A DNA stretch of 35,169 bases from Flavobacteriales bacterium (lineage in GTDB: Bacteria > Bacteroidota > Bacteroidia > Flavobacteriales_F > PHOS-HE28): NCBI GenBank assembly GCA_016788205.1, contig JAEUTA010000010.1, forward strand, positions 1 through 35,169, in the 5' to 3' direction. Positions within the stretch are counted from its first letter, which is position 1, and each line of letters starts with the position of its first letter. The notes under the pieces were generated by a model, which was given only the letters and a program-made list of their open reading frames with translations, was not told where the DNA came from and made no database searches. This document shows, piece after piece, positions 17,269-26,166 of the stretch. The translations under genes were made by a program, and so were the position numbers.

Positions 17269-17868
17269 TCACCGCTTCAGCCCGGCCACGATGCGCTTCT
17301 TGATCAGGCGCGTGTAGCCATCCTTCGTGGGGTACTTGCGGTGCGGCGTAAGGTTGTTGAAGACCAGCGCGGTGATGAGGAGTATGAGGCATCCGCTCAG
17401 CACCGGCGACAGCACGAAGGCGTAGCCGAGGTCCTTCACCTTCTCCGATCCGATGACGGCGATGAGGGCCGTGGCCCCGCCGGGTGGATGCAGCGTGCGC
17501 GTGACCTGCATGGCCACGATGGAGAGCGACACCGCCAGCGGCGCGGCCAGCCAGATGATGTCGGGCACGAGCTTCGCCATCGTTACACCCAGCAACGCGG
17601 AGAGCACATGGCCGCCCACCAGGTTGCGCGGTTGGGCGAGCGGGCTTTGGATGACACCGTACACCAGCACGCTGGACGCACCGAAGGAACCGATAAGGAA
17701 GAGGTTGTCGTTGGCGCTGAGCAGGTGGCTTTGTACGAAGGCGATGACACCGATGCCGATGAACGACCCGATGAAGGCCCACAGGTGTTCGCGCGCATCC
17801 ACGAGCGTCTCGCGGTAGATCACGTACCGCGAGATGCGCACGCCGCGGACGATGTGTCGTTTCACCAT
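17269..17868 (-). CDS. HPP-family integral membrane protein
   Basis: A 199-residue protein with the family signature LHPPGGATALIAVIG (His127-Pro-Pro) and four hydrophobic helices at roughly residues 29-48, 57-75, 85-120 and 150-172. The ATG at 17868 is supported by a promoter-like CACCTTTG five bases upstream and by loss of protein character further upstream. HPP proteins are predicted inner-membrane transporters; plant and cyanobacterial members are linked to nitrite transport, but the substrate in Bacteroidota is unknown. The gene is divergent from the T9SS gene at 17964. Confidence 0.85.
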   Translation of the reverse strand: MVKRHIVRGVRISRYVIYRETLVDAREHLWAFIGSFIGIGVIAFVQSHLLSANDNLFLIGSFGASSVLVYGVIQSPLAQPRNLVGGHVLSALLGVTMAKLVPDIIWLAAPLAVSLSIVAMQVTRTLHPPGGATALIAVIGSEKVKDLGYAFVLSPVLSGCLILLITALVFNNLTPHRKYPTKDGYTRLIKKRIVAGLKR

Positions 17869-17872
17869 GCTG

Positions 17873-17955
17873 CAAAGGTGCGGCGCCCGGTGCCCGGATG
17901 CTACCGAACGTTCATGCGCTGCTAACATGCAGGGCACGATCGCGCGGGACTTTTG
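17873..17955. promoter_or_regulatory. Divergent promoter-like boxes close to both starts
   Basis: On the minus strand CACCTTTG (17880-17873) lies 4 bp before the HPP ATG. On the plus strand GACTTTTG (17948-17955) lies 8 bp before the T9SS ATG. Both resemble the TAnnTTTG -7 box of Bacteroidota, though the first T is missing. If real, transcripts would start at or next to the start codon, giving leaderless or very short-leader mRNAs. No convincing -33 TTG was seen. Confidence 0.35.
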
Positions 17956-17963
17956 CGGCCGTG

Positions 17964-20357
17964 ATGCCACAGCTCCACCTCCTGCGTAGTTCCGTGCTCC
18001 TGGTCCTGTTGCTGCCCGTGCTGGGCATGGCACAGACGGTGATCTCCTTCCAAGGGTTCGAGTCACCGACCACGTGCAACAACTGGGGGTATACCGGTGG
18101 CGACATCACCACCGAGACGCGGCGCACGGGAACGAACGCGTTGCGCATCGGCAGGCAGGGCGGCTCCAATACCGTCACCTTCAACACCGTGAACGTGGCG
18201 GGGCTCGCGGGTCTGCAGCTCACGGTGTACCATTCGGTGCGCTCGGGCTCAGGCCCCGGCATGGATGTGCGCGAAGGTGCGGTGATGCAGGTGGCGGTGA
18301 ACGGCGTATGGACCACCATCGGCCAGGTGGGCGGGCTCAGCGATCATGCCTACGCGTGGAGCAACACCAGCGCAGGAGCCGGTTCCACCACGTGCTCGCC
18401 GGCCACGCTGTACCAGTGCCCGAACCCGCTCGTGTTCAATGTGCCGGCGGGCACCAACACCGTGGCTTTCCGGGCGTTCTCGGTGAACGGCGGCAGCAAC
18501 TGCACCACCTACAACACCTTGATGGGCGGCAACGTGGGCAGCAACTACGACCGCACGGACGAAGGGTTGCAGCTGGATGATGTTTCGCTCTCCACCACCA
18601 CCACACCACTGCCGTTCATCTGGTCCGGCGCGGTGGATACCGACTGGCACAAGTGCGGCAACTGGCGCTACGGTGTGGTGCCTGGTCTGACGAGCGCCGT
18701 AACGATCGATCAGACCGCCGTGAACCATTGCGAGGTGTACACGGCCAACGCCCAATGCGCTTCGCTGAGCCTGGCGAGCAACACCGCCGCCGCGTGGAAC
18801 CTCACCGTGCGTGCGGCGCGGCAACTGGCCGTCACCAACGGTGTCACCGTTCAGCGCAGCGGTGCGGGCGGTGCCATCGGCATCACCTTGGGCAGCACGG
18901 GACCGGTCACCACCGGCACGTTCTCCTGCAACGACCTGGCGCTCACCGGCAGCGCCGCGGGCAACACCACGGCCTACTTCCGCAACGAAGCGGGCACCAA
19001 CACCCTGCTCGTGCGCGGCGACCTCACCATCAACGGCGGTGGGCACCTGGACCTCTCGGCGGGTGCGACGGGCGGCATCCTCCAGTTGCAAGGCAACTAC
19101 ACCAACAACGATGGCGAACCTGCCTTCAGCGAACAGGGGTCATTGGTCTGGTTCAGCGGCACGGCCTCCCGTTCCATCAACACCAGCGGCTTCGAAGAGC
19201 GTTTCGGTTCCATCCGCCTGGCGAAGACCGCCGGTGACCTGCTGTTGAACGATCCGGTGAGCGTGCGCGCCGCAGTGGTGTTCGCCTATGCCGCACCGGG
19301 CGGACGCCTCCTCTCCAGTACCGCTGCACTGCTCTCGTTGGAGAGCACCGCCACCACCACCGGTGCTGCGGACGGCAGCCATGTGGACGGCCCCATGCAG
19401 CGCTTCGGCAACACCGCCTTCATCTACCCCGTTGGCGAGGCGGGACTGTACCGCCCCGTGCAGCTCACGGACATCTCCGGCGTGGCCACCGACGCCTTCA
19501 CCGTGCGGTACCGTCGCCAGAGCGCCAACACCGCGTACGGGCCCAACACCGATGCGTTCCTGGACCATGTGAGCGACTGCGAACACTGGACGGTGGTGGC
19601 CAGCAACGGTGTGCCCAACGCGCGGGTGATACCCAGCTGGCACGCCATACACAGTTGTGGTGTCACCGTTCCGGCGGACCTGCGCGTGGCCTGGTGGGAC
19701 GCGTCGGCCATGGTGCCGCTCTGGCGCGATCGCGGCAACGATGGAGTGACCACCACACCGTGGGGCGGCTGGGTGCCCAGCGGCGAAGTACAGAACCAAC
19801 TGGGTGCGTTCACCCTCGGTTCCACCACGAGCGAGAACCCGCTGCCCATCGAGCTGCTGTTCTTCGATGCCGGTGCGCAGGGTGCCGTGGTGCAGTGCGA
19901 TTGGCGCACGGCCACCGAACGCGACAACGACCACTTCACCGTGGAGCGCAGTACCGATGGCATCCATTTCACCACCGTGGGCACCGTGGATGCCGTGGGC
20001 GATACGTGGCAGACCACCCGCTACGCGTTCACCGATGTGGCGCCGCTGCCCGGTGTGTCCTACTACCGTCTTCGCCAGATCGATGTGGACGGTAGCAGCA
20101 CCGTGTCCAACACCGTGGCCGTACACCGCCCCGCGGAAATGGAGACACGCGCATGGAGCACCGGTGATGCACTGCAGGTGCGCACACCGTTACCCGTCGG
20201 TTCCACCTACCGCGTGTTCGACCCCGCTGGTCGCCTGCTGGTGCACGGCGCGGTGAGCGGTGCGGTCTTCACCATCCCGTTGGCCGCCACCACCGGCGTG
20301 CACCTGCTGCAACTCTCCGACGGTGCGCGCACGGAGCAGCTCCGCGTGCTGCACTGA
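17964..20357 (+). CDS. Large T9SS-secreted surface protein
   Basis: A 797-residue protein starting at ATG 17964 with a signal peptide (MPQLHLLRSSVLLVLLLPVL, cleaved near GMAQ). Residues ~15-210 look like a carbohydrate-binding or jelly-roll module (ISFQGFESPTTCNNWGYTGG at the start; GLQLDDVSLSTTTTPLPFIW at the end). The middle has beta-rich DWHKCGNWRYGVVPGLTSAV and filament-like repeats common in Bacteroidota adhesins. From ~626 comes the phylum-typical LPIELLFFDA module with DNDHFTVERSTDGIHFTTVG and PGVSYYRLRQIDVDGS, then a type A T9SS sorting domain (TYRVFDPAGRLLVHGA, TTGVHLLQLSDGARTEQLRV). The protein is probably anchored on the cell surface; the ligand is unknown. Confidence 0.8.
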   Translation: MPQLHLLRSSVLLVLLLPVLGMAQTVISFQGFESPTTCNNWGYTGGDITTETRRTGTNALRIGRQGGSNTVTFNTVNVAGLAGLQLTVYHSVRSGSGPGMDVREGAVMQVAVNGVWTTIGQVGGLSDHAYAWSNTSAGAGSTTCSPATLYQCPNPLVFNVPAGTNTVAFRAFSVNGGSNCTTYNTLMGGNVGSNYDRTDEGLQLDDVSLSTTTTPLPFIWSGAVDTDWHKCGNWRYGVVPGLTSAVTIDQTAVNHCEVYTANAQCASLSLASNTAAAWNLTVRAARQLAVTNGVTVQRSGAGGAIGITLGSTGPVTTGTFSCNDLALTGSAAGNTTAYFRNEAGTNTLLVRGDLTINGGGHLDLSAGATGGILQLQGNYTNNDGEPAFSEQGSLVWFSGTASRSINTSGFEERFGSIRLAKTAGDLLLNDPVSVRAAVVFAYAAPGGRLLSSTAALLSLESTATTTGAADGSHVDGPMQRFGNTAFIYPVGEAGLYRPVQLTDISGVATDAFTVRYRRQSANTAYGPNTDAFLDHVSDCEHWTVVASNGVPNARVIPSWHAIHSCGVTVPADLRVAWWDASAMVPLWRDRGNDGVTTTPWGGWVPSGEVQNQLGAFTLGSTTSENPLPIELLFFDAGAQGAVVQCDWRTATERDNDHFTVERSTDGIHFTTVGTVDAVGDTWQTTRYAFTDVAPLPGVSYYRLRQIDVDGSSTVSNTVAVHRPAEMETRAWSTGDALQVRTPLPVGSTYRVFDPAGRLLVHGAVSGAVFTIPLAATTGVHLLQLSDGARTEQLRVLH

Positions 20358-20376
20358 GCTTTCCTCCTCCCGTTCC

Positions 20377-20418
20377 AACGCCGTTCACCGATCGCGCACG
20401 CGATCGGTGAACGGCGTT
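20377..20418. terminator. Perfect 18-bp stem hairpin after the T9SS gene
   Basis: AACGCCGTTCACCGATCG (20377-20394) and its exact reverse complement (20401-20418) enclose a 6-nt loop (CGCACG), starting 19 bp after the TGA at 20355-20357. No T-tract follows. It may end transcription or protect the 3' end of the mRNA. Confidence 0.55.
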
Positions 20419-20566
20419 AACGCTGCATGTCCACAGCATGCGTGGATGTACCCTGAACGCACCATGGAATTGACCCAATCGTAGATCCCGCAGCGCTCCC
20501 AGTTAACGTGGCCACGGGAACCTTGCGGCTCTCAACACGAAGCCTCTTTCCCACACCGAACGAACC

Positions 20567-23500
20567 ATGAGAACCTCCATCCACGGCATCGCGCTCCGAT
20601 GTCTTCTCGCCACAGCGCTCCTGCTGCCCACCGCGGTAACGCGTGCGCAGGCGTTGCTCACGGGATCCAGCTACACGCAGAACTTCAATGCCATGGGCAG
20701 CAGTGGCACGGCGGCATTGCCCGCGGGCTTCCGCATCGGCACGGAATGGGGTGCGGGCACCACCGCCACCACACAGGCTGCGGGCACTTCGGGCACGGGT
20801 GTGCTCACCGGCAGCAACAGTGGCGGTGCGTACAACTTCGCCAACGGTGTCACCGCCTCCAGCACCGAGCGCGCCGTCGGCTTCCTCAACAGCGGCTCGT
20901 ACACCACGCCGCGCTCCATCATCCTGCGCATCGACAACAACACCGGTGCCACCGTCACCGCGCTCACCGTGGCGTTCGACTATGAGAAGTACCGCTCGGG
21001 CTCACGCGCCTGGACCTGGAACTTCTTCCATGGCGGCACCAGCACCGCCAGCACGGCGGCCACCGCTGGTGACGAGAGCTATGCCGCGGACGCGAACAAC
21101 ACCGTCATCTTCAACCCGCCCACGGCGGTGAGCAAGAGCGTATCGCTCACGGGCCTCGCCATACCGAACGGCGGCAGTTACTACCTGCGCTGGGCGTTGA
21201 CGGGCAACGGCGGAAGCAGCAACGGACAGGCGCTCGGCATCGACAACGTGAGCATCACCGTGCCACCGCCGACACTGCCCGCACCGGTGGCCACCTTCGC
21301 GCAGCACACGGCGGGCATCGCCGTTCCACCGCTCGTTGCCGGCAGCACGGGACAGGTGCAGTTGGGCTTCACGGCCACCACCAACGCTTCCGCTTCCACC
21401 AGCCCGGCCACGCAAGCGCTCACCGGCCTGGTGGTGCAGACCAGCAGCAACACCAACGGCACCTTGTCCACGGTGCGGTTGGTCGCCTCGGTGGATGCCG
21501 ATCCCACCACCACCGGCGACAACACCGTGCTGGGCACCTTCACCCAGAACGCGGGCAACCTGCAGCTCACCGGTCTCTCGCGCGCGCTCAGCGCCACGGC
21601 GCAGTACTTCTTCCTCCTCGCCGATGTATCATCCGGCGTTACACCGGCCACGCCCGCGCTCAGCCTCACACAGACGCAGGCGGGTACCACGCTCAGTGGC
21701 GGCAACAAGAACACGTTCTCCTTCACGGGCGGTCCGTTCGCGTTCACGGGTTCCGGCGCGCCGATGCTCGCGGCCACCGACATGGACGCCTTCGGCGCGG
21801 TGTGCGTGAACGCGGTGCTGCCGCCGGTAGGCACCTTCGTGCTCACCGGTACCGACCTCACCGCCGGTGATGTGGTGGTGGGCCCGCTCAACGGTTTCGC
21901 CTTCTACGATGCCAACACGTTCGACTACGTTCCCACGCTCACGTTGGTGCACAACGGCAGCCTCGCGTACGAGGTGTCGGTCCGTTTCCTGCCCACGGCG
22001 CAGGTGAGCTACGCGGGCAGCATCCCCGTAGCGGGTGGTGGTGCCAGCACGTCCGTGGCGGTCAGCGGTACGGGCATAGATACACCGCCCGTTGCGGTCA
22101 CGGGCACGGCCACGAACATCGGCCAGCACACCGTGCAACTGGGCGGTACACTGGCCAGCGCCGGTTGCACGGACCCCACCGGCGTGGGCATCGTCCTCAG
22201 CACCACCAACGGGTTCGTGCCCGCCACCGGCACCACCGTACCGGCGGCGGCCGTGGGCGACCAGTGGAGCGTTGACGTGAGCGCGCTGGACCCCTGCACC
22301 ACCTACTACTTCCGTGCGTTCGCCACCAACAGCGGCGGCACGCATTACGGCGCACAAGGTTCCTTCGCCACCCTGGCACCACCGGCCCCGGCGGTACAGG
22401 TGGCCAGCGCCATCTTCAGCACCGGCTTCACCGCCCACTGGGATGCGGTGGTGGACGCCACGGGCTACCGGGTGGACGTGAGCGCACAGCCCACCTTCGC
22501 GGTGGAAGAAGTGGCGGCGGACCTCTTCATCAGCGAATACGCCGAAGGCACGGGCAGCAACAAGTACATCGAGCTCTACAACGGCACGGGCGCTGCGGTG
22601 AACCTCGCGAGCTACAGCCTGCGGCTCTACTCCAACGGCTCCAGCACGGTCTCGCAACAGCTTGTACTCAGCGGCACGCTGGCCTCCGGTGCCACCCTCG
22701 TGTACAAGAACGGCAGCGCGGTGTGGAGTGGCACGGCCATCACCAACAACACCGTCATCAACTTCAACGGCGATGATGCGGTGGCCCTCGCGAAGTCGGG
22801 TGTCAACATCGATGTGGTGGGCACCATCGGCCAGGCTACCGTGTTCGGTCAGGACGTCACGCTCGTGCGCAAGGCCACCATCGCACAAGGCAGCACCACG
22901 TTCAGCACCGCGCAGTGGGACACGTATCCGGTGAACACCGAGAGCACGCTGGGCGGCCACGTGAGCAACGTGCCCAACGCCACCCCCTCCTTCGTGCCGG
23001 GCTTCGCCGACGTGCTGGTGAACACCAACACGTTGCCCGTGACCGGTCTGGTACTGGGGCAGACGTACTACTACCGCGTGCGTGCGCTGCTGGGCGCTTG
23101 CACCAGCATGAACTCCGCCACGCAGGCGGTGACCACCGTGTGCGACAGCATCCACATCGCGGACGTGGTGAGCACCAGCCCCGTGTGCTCCACGGACACG
23201 CTGGCGTTGCAGGTCACCATCGCTTCGGGCGAAGGCATCTACACCTATGCCTGGCAGGGTGGTGGCACCTTCCTGCCGGGTGCCAACACTGCCGCAGTGA
23301 ACGTTGCCGGACCGCAGGACGGAACGTACACCGTGGTGGTGAGCAACGGTTGCAGCAGCGAGCAGGGCAGCACCGCCGTGAGCCTGGCGCCGGACAGCGA
23401 CGCGGACGGCCTGTGCGATGAACTGGACGGCTGCCCGAACGATGCGGACAAGACCGAGCCCGGCGCATGCGGTTGTGGCGTGGCCGATGTGGACGGTGAC

Positions 23501-25231
23501 AACGACGGTGTGGCGGACTGCATCGACAACTGCGCCGCCGTGGCCAATGCAGGGCAGGAAGATGCCGATGCGGATGGCGCTGGCGACGGATGCGACGTGT
23601 GCCCGAACGATGCCGACAACGATGTGGACGAGGACGGCTTCTGCGCCGATGTGGACCCGTGCCCCGCGCTCTTCGGTGTACCGGGTGATGCATGCGATGC
23701 CAGCGTGGCACCGGGTTTCCAGCCGGGCACCATCAGCGCCGGTTGCCAGTGCGTGCCGGTGACATGCACGGAGAACGTGACCGTGGAACTGCGCACGGGG
23801 GTGAACAGCGAAGAGGTATCGTGGCGCATCGTCTCGGCCAATGGCGAGGCGGTGGCCTGCCAGGGCGGTGGTTTCCCCAGCGGCATCACCACGCCCATCA
23901 CGGAGAACTGCTGCCTGCCGGCCGGTTGCTACCGCCTGGTGGTGAACGACAGTGGGGGAGATGGCTTCGTGAACGGTGGATACCAGCTGCGCGAGAGCGG
24001 GGCCAACGGCCGCCGCATCATCGACAACACCGGCAACTTCGCGAGCGGAGCGGAGAGCGCGTTGGCGGTGAACTACGACAACGGCACCTTCTGCGTCCCC
24101 ATCGGCACGGACCGGCCCATCTTCTCCAGTTGCGACAAGCTGGATTGGGTGAACGACCAGTTCATCGTGGCCACGGAGAACACCGCGGTGAGCGCGCAGT
24201 ACGGCACCAGCAACACCACCAGCGGCTACGAGTTCTGGTTCTTCGACCCCAACGGCAGCTACAGCTTCCGCCGCTTCCGCAGCCATGCCACCACGGACGG
24301 TTCCGGAGCGGGCGCGCTGCGTGCCAACCACTTCCGCATCAACGCATGGACCAATACCAGCGCCACGCCGCACCTGCCGGCCAACGTGCTGCTCAACGTG
24401 CGCATCCGCGGCCGCGTGAACGGTGGCAACCTGCCCTTCGGTGCGGCCTGCCTCTTCAAGCTGGACGCCGTGCGCGCCGCATGCCCGCTGGTGAAGTTGC
24501 AGGACAACCCGTTGAACACCGCGGACCACAGCTGCGGCGTAAGTCGGGTGTTCGGCGGTGCCAACAGCAGTGCGAACAAGGTGGTGGCCAACCCGCCGCA
24601 GTTCGTGGGCGTGGTGCCTGCGGTGGCCAGCGCCAGCGTGCGTTACCAGTTCCGCTTCCGCCTGCCGGGCGAACATCCGGCGGCGGGCAGCTGCATCGTG
24701 CGCCCCGCGCAGACCAGCCCCACGCTCTACCTCAACTGGACCAGCGGAGACAAGCTGAAGTGCAACACGCAGTACCAAGTGGATGTACGCGTGAGCAAGG
24801 ATGGCGGCGCCACCTGGTGCGTGGCCCAGGGCGAAGCCACCTGTGGCGCAGCGCCCACCGCCTGGGGCAAGGTGTGCAGCGTGAACATCACCAGCAGCAC
24901 CTACTGCCCCAACACCGCACAGGGCGCGGCGGACCAACTGGCCCACGGCGTGCCCACCGCCACCGCCACGCGCGGCCTGGTGCTGTGGCCCAACCCCAAC
25001 ACGGGCGATGCGCTGTACATCAGCAGCGGTGCGCTGGAGCAGCAGGACGGCAACGCCACGGTGACCGTGCACGACCTGCAGGGCCAGGTGGTGCTGACCC
25101 ACCTGCTGCCCGTGCACCAGGGAATGGTGCAGGGCCGCGTACCGTTGGAAGCTTTGGCCACGGGCCTCTACCTGGTCAGCGTACACAGCGGCGCACAGCG
25201 CTTCACCGAACGGGTCACCATCGCGCGGTGA
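20567..25231 (+). CDS. Giant T9SS-secreted multidomain surface protein with lamin-tail domain and thrombospondin type 3 repeats
   Basis: A 1554-residue protein with a signal peptide (MRTSIHGIALRCLLATALLL, cleaved near TRAQ). In order: residues ~30-225 a beta-sandwich module (SSYTQNFNAMGSSGTAALPA to GIDNVSITVPPPTLPAP); several Ig/FN3-like segments, one ending PCTTYYFRAFATNSGGTHYG; a lamin-tail (LTD) domain at ~649-755 (LFISEYAEGTGSNKYIELYN); FN3-like flanks; Asp-rich thrombospondin type 3 repeats at ~942-1045 (DSDADGLCDELDGCPNDAD, DADADGAGDGCDVCPNDAD), which bind Ca2+ in known proteins; Cys-rich modules to ~1460; and a type A T9SS sorting domain at ~1470-1554 (LVLWPNPNTGDALYISSG, ATGLYLVSVHSGAQRFTERV). 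It is probably an adhesin or matrix protein. LTD domains in secreted proteins can accompany extracellular nucleases, but no nuclease motif is seen. Confidence 0.85.
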   Translation: MRTSIHGIALRCLLATALLLPTAVTRAQALLTGSSYTQNFNAMGSSGTAALPAGFRIGTEWGAGTTATTQAAGTSGTGVLTGSNSGGAYNFANGVTASSTERAVGFLNSGSYTTPRSIILRIDNNTGATVTALTVAFDYEKYRSGSRAWTWNFFHGGTSTASTAATAGDESYAADANNTVIFNPPTAVSKSVSLTGLAIPNGGSYYLRWALTGNGGSSNGQALGIDNVSITVPPPTLPAPVATFAQHTAGIAVPPLVAGSTGQVQLGFTATTNASASTSPATQALTGLVVQTSSNTNGTLSTVRLVASVDADPTTTGDNTVLGTFTQNAGNLQLTGLSRALSATAQYFFLLADVSSGVTPATPALSLTQTQAGTTLSGGNKNTFSFTGGPFAFTGSGAPMLAATDMDAFGAVCVNAVLPPVGTFVLTGTDLTAGDVVVGPLNGFAFYDANTFDYVPTLTLVHNGSLAYEVSVRFLPTAQVSYAGSIPVAGGGASTSVAVSGTGIDTPPVAVTGTATNIGQHTVQLGGTLASAGCTDPTGVGIVLSTTNGFVPATGTTVPAAAVGDQWSVDVSALDPCTTYYFRAFATNSGGTHYGAQGSFATLAPPAPAVQVASAIFSTGFTAHWDAVVDATGYRVDVSAQPTFAVEEVAADLFISEYAEGTGSNKYIELYNGTGAAVNLASYSLRLYSNGSSTVSQQLVLSGTLASGATLVYKNGSAVWSGTAITNNTVINFNGDDAVALAKSGVNIDVVGTIGQATVFGQDVTLVRKATIAQGSTTFSTAQWDTYPVNTESTLGGHVSNVPNATPSFVPGFADVLVNTNTLPVTGLVLGQTYYYRVRALLGACTSMNSATQAVTTVCDSIHIADVVSTSPVCSTDTLALQVTIASGEGIYTYAWQGGGTFLPGANTAAVNVAGPQDGTYTVVVSNGCSSEQGSTAVSLAPDSDADGLCDELDGCPNDADKTEPGACGCGVADVDGDNDGVADCIDNCAAVANAGQEDADADGAGDGCDVCPNDADNDVDEDGFCADVDPCPALFGVPGDACDASVAPGFQPGTISAGCQCVPVTCTENVTVELRTGVNSEEVSWRIVSANGEAVACQGGGFPSGITTPITENCCLPAGCYRLVVNDSGGDGFVNGGYQLRESGANGRRIIDNTGNFASGAESALAVNYDNGTFCVPIGTDRPIFSSCDKLDWVNDQFIVATENTAVSAQYGTSNTTSGYEFWFFDPNGSYSFRRFRSHATTDGSGAGALRANHFRINAWTNTSATPHLPANVLLNVRIRGRVNGGNLPFGAACLFKLDAVRAACPLVKLQDNPLNTADHSCGVSRVFGGANSSANKVVANPPQFVGVVPAVASASVRYQFRFRLPGEHPAAGSCIVRPAQTSPTLYLNWTSGDKLKCNTQYQVDVRVSKDGGATWCVAQGEATCGAAPTAWGKVCSVNITSSTYCPNTAQGAADQLAHGVPTATATRGLVLWPNPNTGDALYISSGALEQQDGNATVTVHDLQGQVVLTHLLPVHQGMVQGRVPLEALATGLYLVSVHSGAQRFTERVTIAR

Positions 25232-25251
25232 AGGTGAGGGACCGTGTATGC

Positions 25252-25277
25252 GAAGCGGCGCCTGCGGGCGCCGCTTC
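25252..25277. terminator. Bidirectional hairpin between convergent genes
   Basis: GAAGCGGCGCC (25252-25262) and GGCGCCGCTTC (25267-25277) form a perfect 11-bp GC-rich stem with a TGCG tetraloop, 20 bp after the large T9SS gene and 50 bp before the stop of the convergent 266-aa gene. TTC follows on the plus side, without a long T-tract. It is well placed to end transcription in both directions. Confidence 0.6.
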
Positions 25278-25327
25278 TGCGTTCCGCCTCCATCAGCGCC
25301 ACGCCGCGCGCGGGCGCAGGGTGTCGG

Positions 25328-26128
25328 TCACGGCCTGCTGGTACTGCGCATGCCACCGAAGGGGCTGTAGTGTTGGGGTGGTTTCCACCAGCGCCGACCG
25401 ATGCCCAGCTCACACACCACATCGTCGCGGCCGGCGTTGACCAGGCACCGGAACAGGTCGGTCAGCTTATCGCGGTAGCGCGCGCGTTGGTCCTTCGTCA
25501 AGCGCACATCGCCCAGCAGCAGGTCCACGTCCATCAGGCTGTTGAGGCAGGCGTGCAGCTGCCGCTCGTAATCGCCCTCGTTGTCGCGCCCCCGCAGCTT
25601 GCGTGCCACGGCGCGCGCCTCATCCATCTGGGAGCGCAGCCACGACCCGTATACGTCCACCGAGGCGCGCAAGTACCGCACGTGGTGGTCCGTGATGCCC
25701 GCCTCCGCTGCGGCCTCGGGCCGTTGCGCCAGCACCTCCAGCACCGCCCTCACGTGGCGTACCAAGCCCTCGCTATCGTCCGGGAGCACGGACCGCGACG
25801 GTATGTCGTGCGCGATGGCAGCCACCTCACCCTTGTTCAGCGCGTAGCGGTCCGCAAGGGCGTAGATGGTCATCAACCGTTCCAGCATCCGGGTCACCTG
25901 TTTCATCCGCACCTCCTCACCGGGCTCCACGAAGGGGGGCTGCACCTGCCGCGCCACGTCCAGTGCCTCCACCTCCTGCAGGAAGATGCGGTACACCTCA
26001 CCGCGTTCCGGTGCTTCCGACCACTGCGGCTCCGCCCGCGCGAAGATGTCCGCGAACGAGACGAACGTGTTCTGGAGCACCTCACGCGTCTCCAGGAAAC
26101 GAGAACCCTGCGGCTTGATGTGTTCCAT
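25328..26128 (-). CDS. Hypothetical helical protein
   Basis: A 266-residue soluble protein rich in predicted helix, Arg and Glu. It starts at MEHIKPQGSRFLETREVLQN and contains EVRMKQVTRMLERLMTIYAL, HHVRYLRASVDVYGSWLRSQ and TDLFRCLVNAGRDDVVCELG. There is no signal peptide, membrane segment or catalytic motif I recognise, and I cannot assign a family. Codon use is GC-rich like host genes, in contrast to the nuclease gene upstream. A TACCTTCG box 9 bp before the ATG suggests its own promoter, so it is probably host DNA at the island edge rather than the last gene of the defence operon. Confidence 0.65.
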   Translation of the reverse strand: MEHIKPQGSRFLETREVLQNTFVSFADIFARAEPQWSEAPERGEVYRIFLQEVEALDVARQVQPPFVEPGEEVRMKQVTRMLERLMTIYALADRYALNKGEVAAIAHDIPSRSVLPDDSEGLVRHVRAVLEVLAQRPEAAAEAGITDHHVRYLRASVDVYGSWLRSQMDEARAVARKLRGRDNEGDYERQLHACLNSLMDVDLLLGDVRLTKDQRARYRDKLTDLFRCLVNAGRDDVVCELGIGRRWWKPPQHYSPFGGMRSTSRP

Positions 26129-26137
26129 GTGGATGAC

Positions 26138-26145
26138 CGAAGGTA
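26138..26145 (-). promoter_or_regulatory. TAnnTTTG-like -7 box
   Basis: TACCTTCG on the minus strand (26145-26138) lies 9 bp before the ATG of the 266-aa gene and differs from the Bacteroidota TAnnTTTG box at one position. No clear -33 element was found. Confidence 0.3.
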
Positions 26146-26166
26146 GATTAAGCTTACGTGAGCGCC

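Noticed and set aside
21629..25186. Very long open frame antisense to the giant T9SS protein
   Set aside because: It is a by-product of GC-rich codon use on the coding strand; the translation is Arg/His/Ala-rich and repetitive with no domain, while the plus strand has a signal peptide, LTD, TSP3 and sorting domains.
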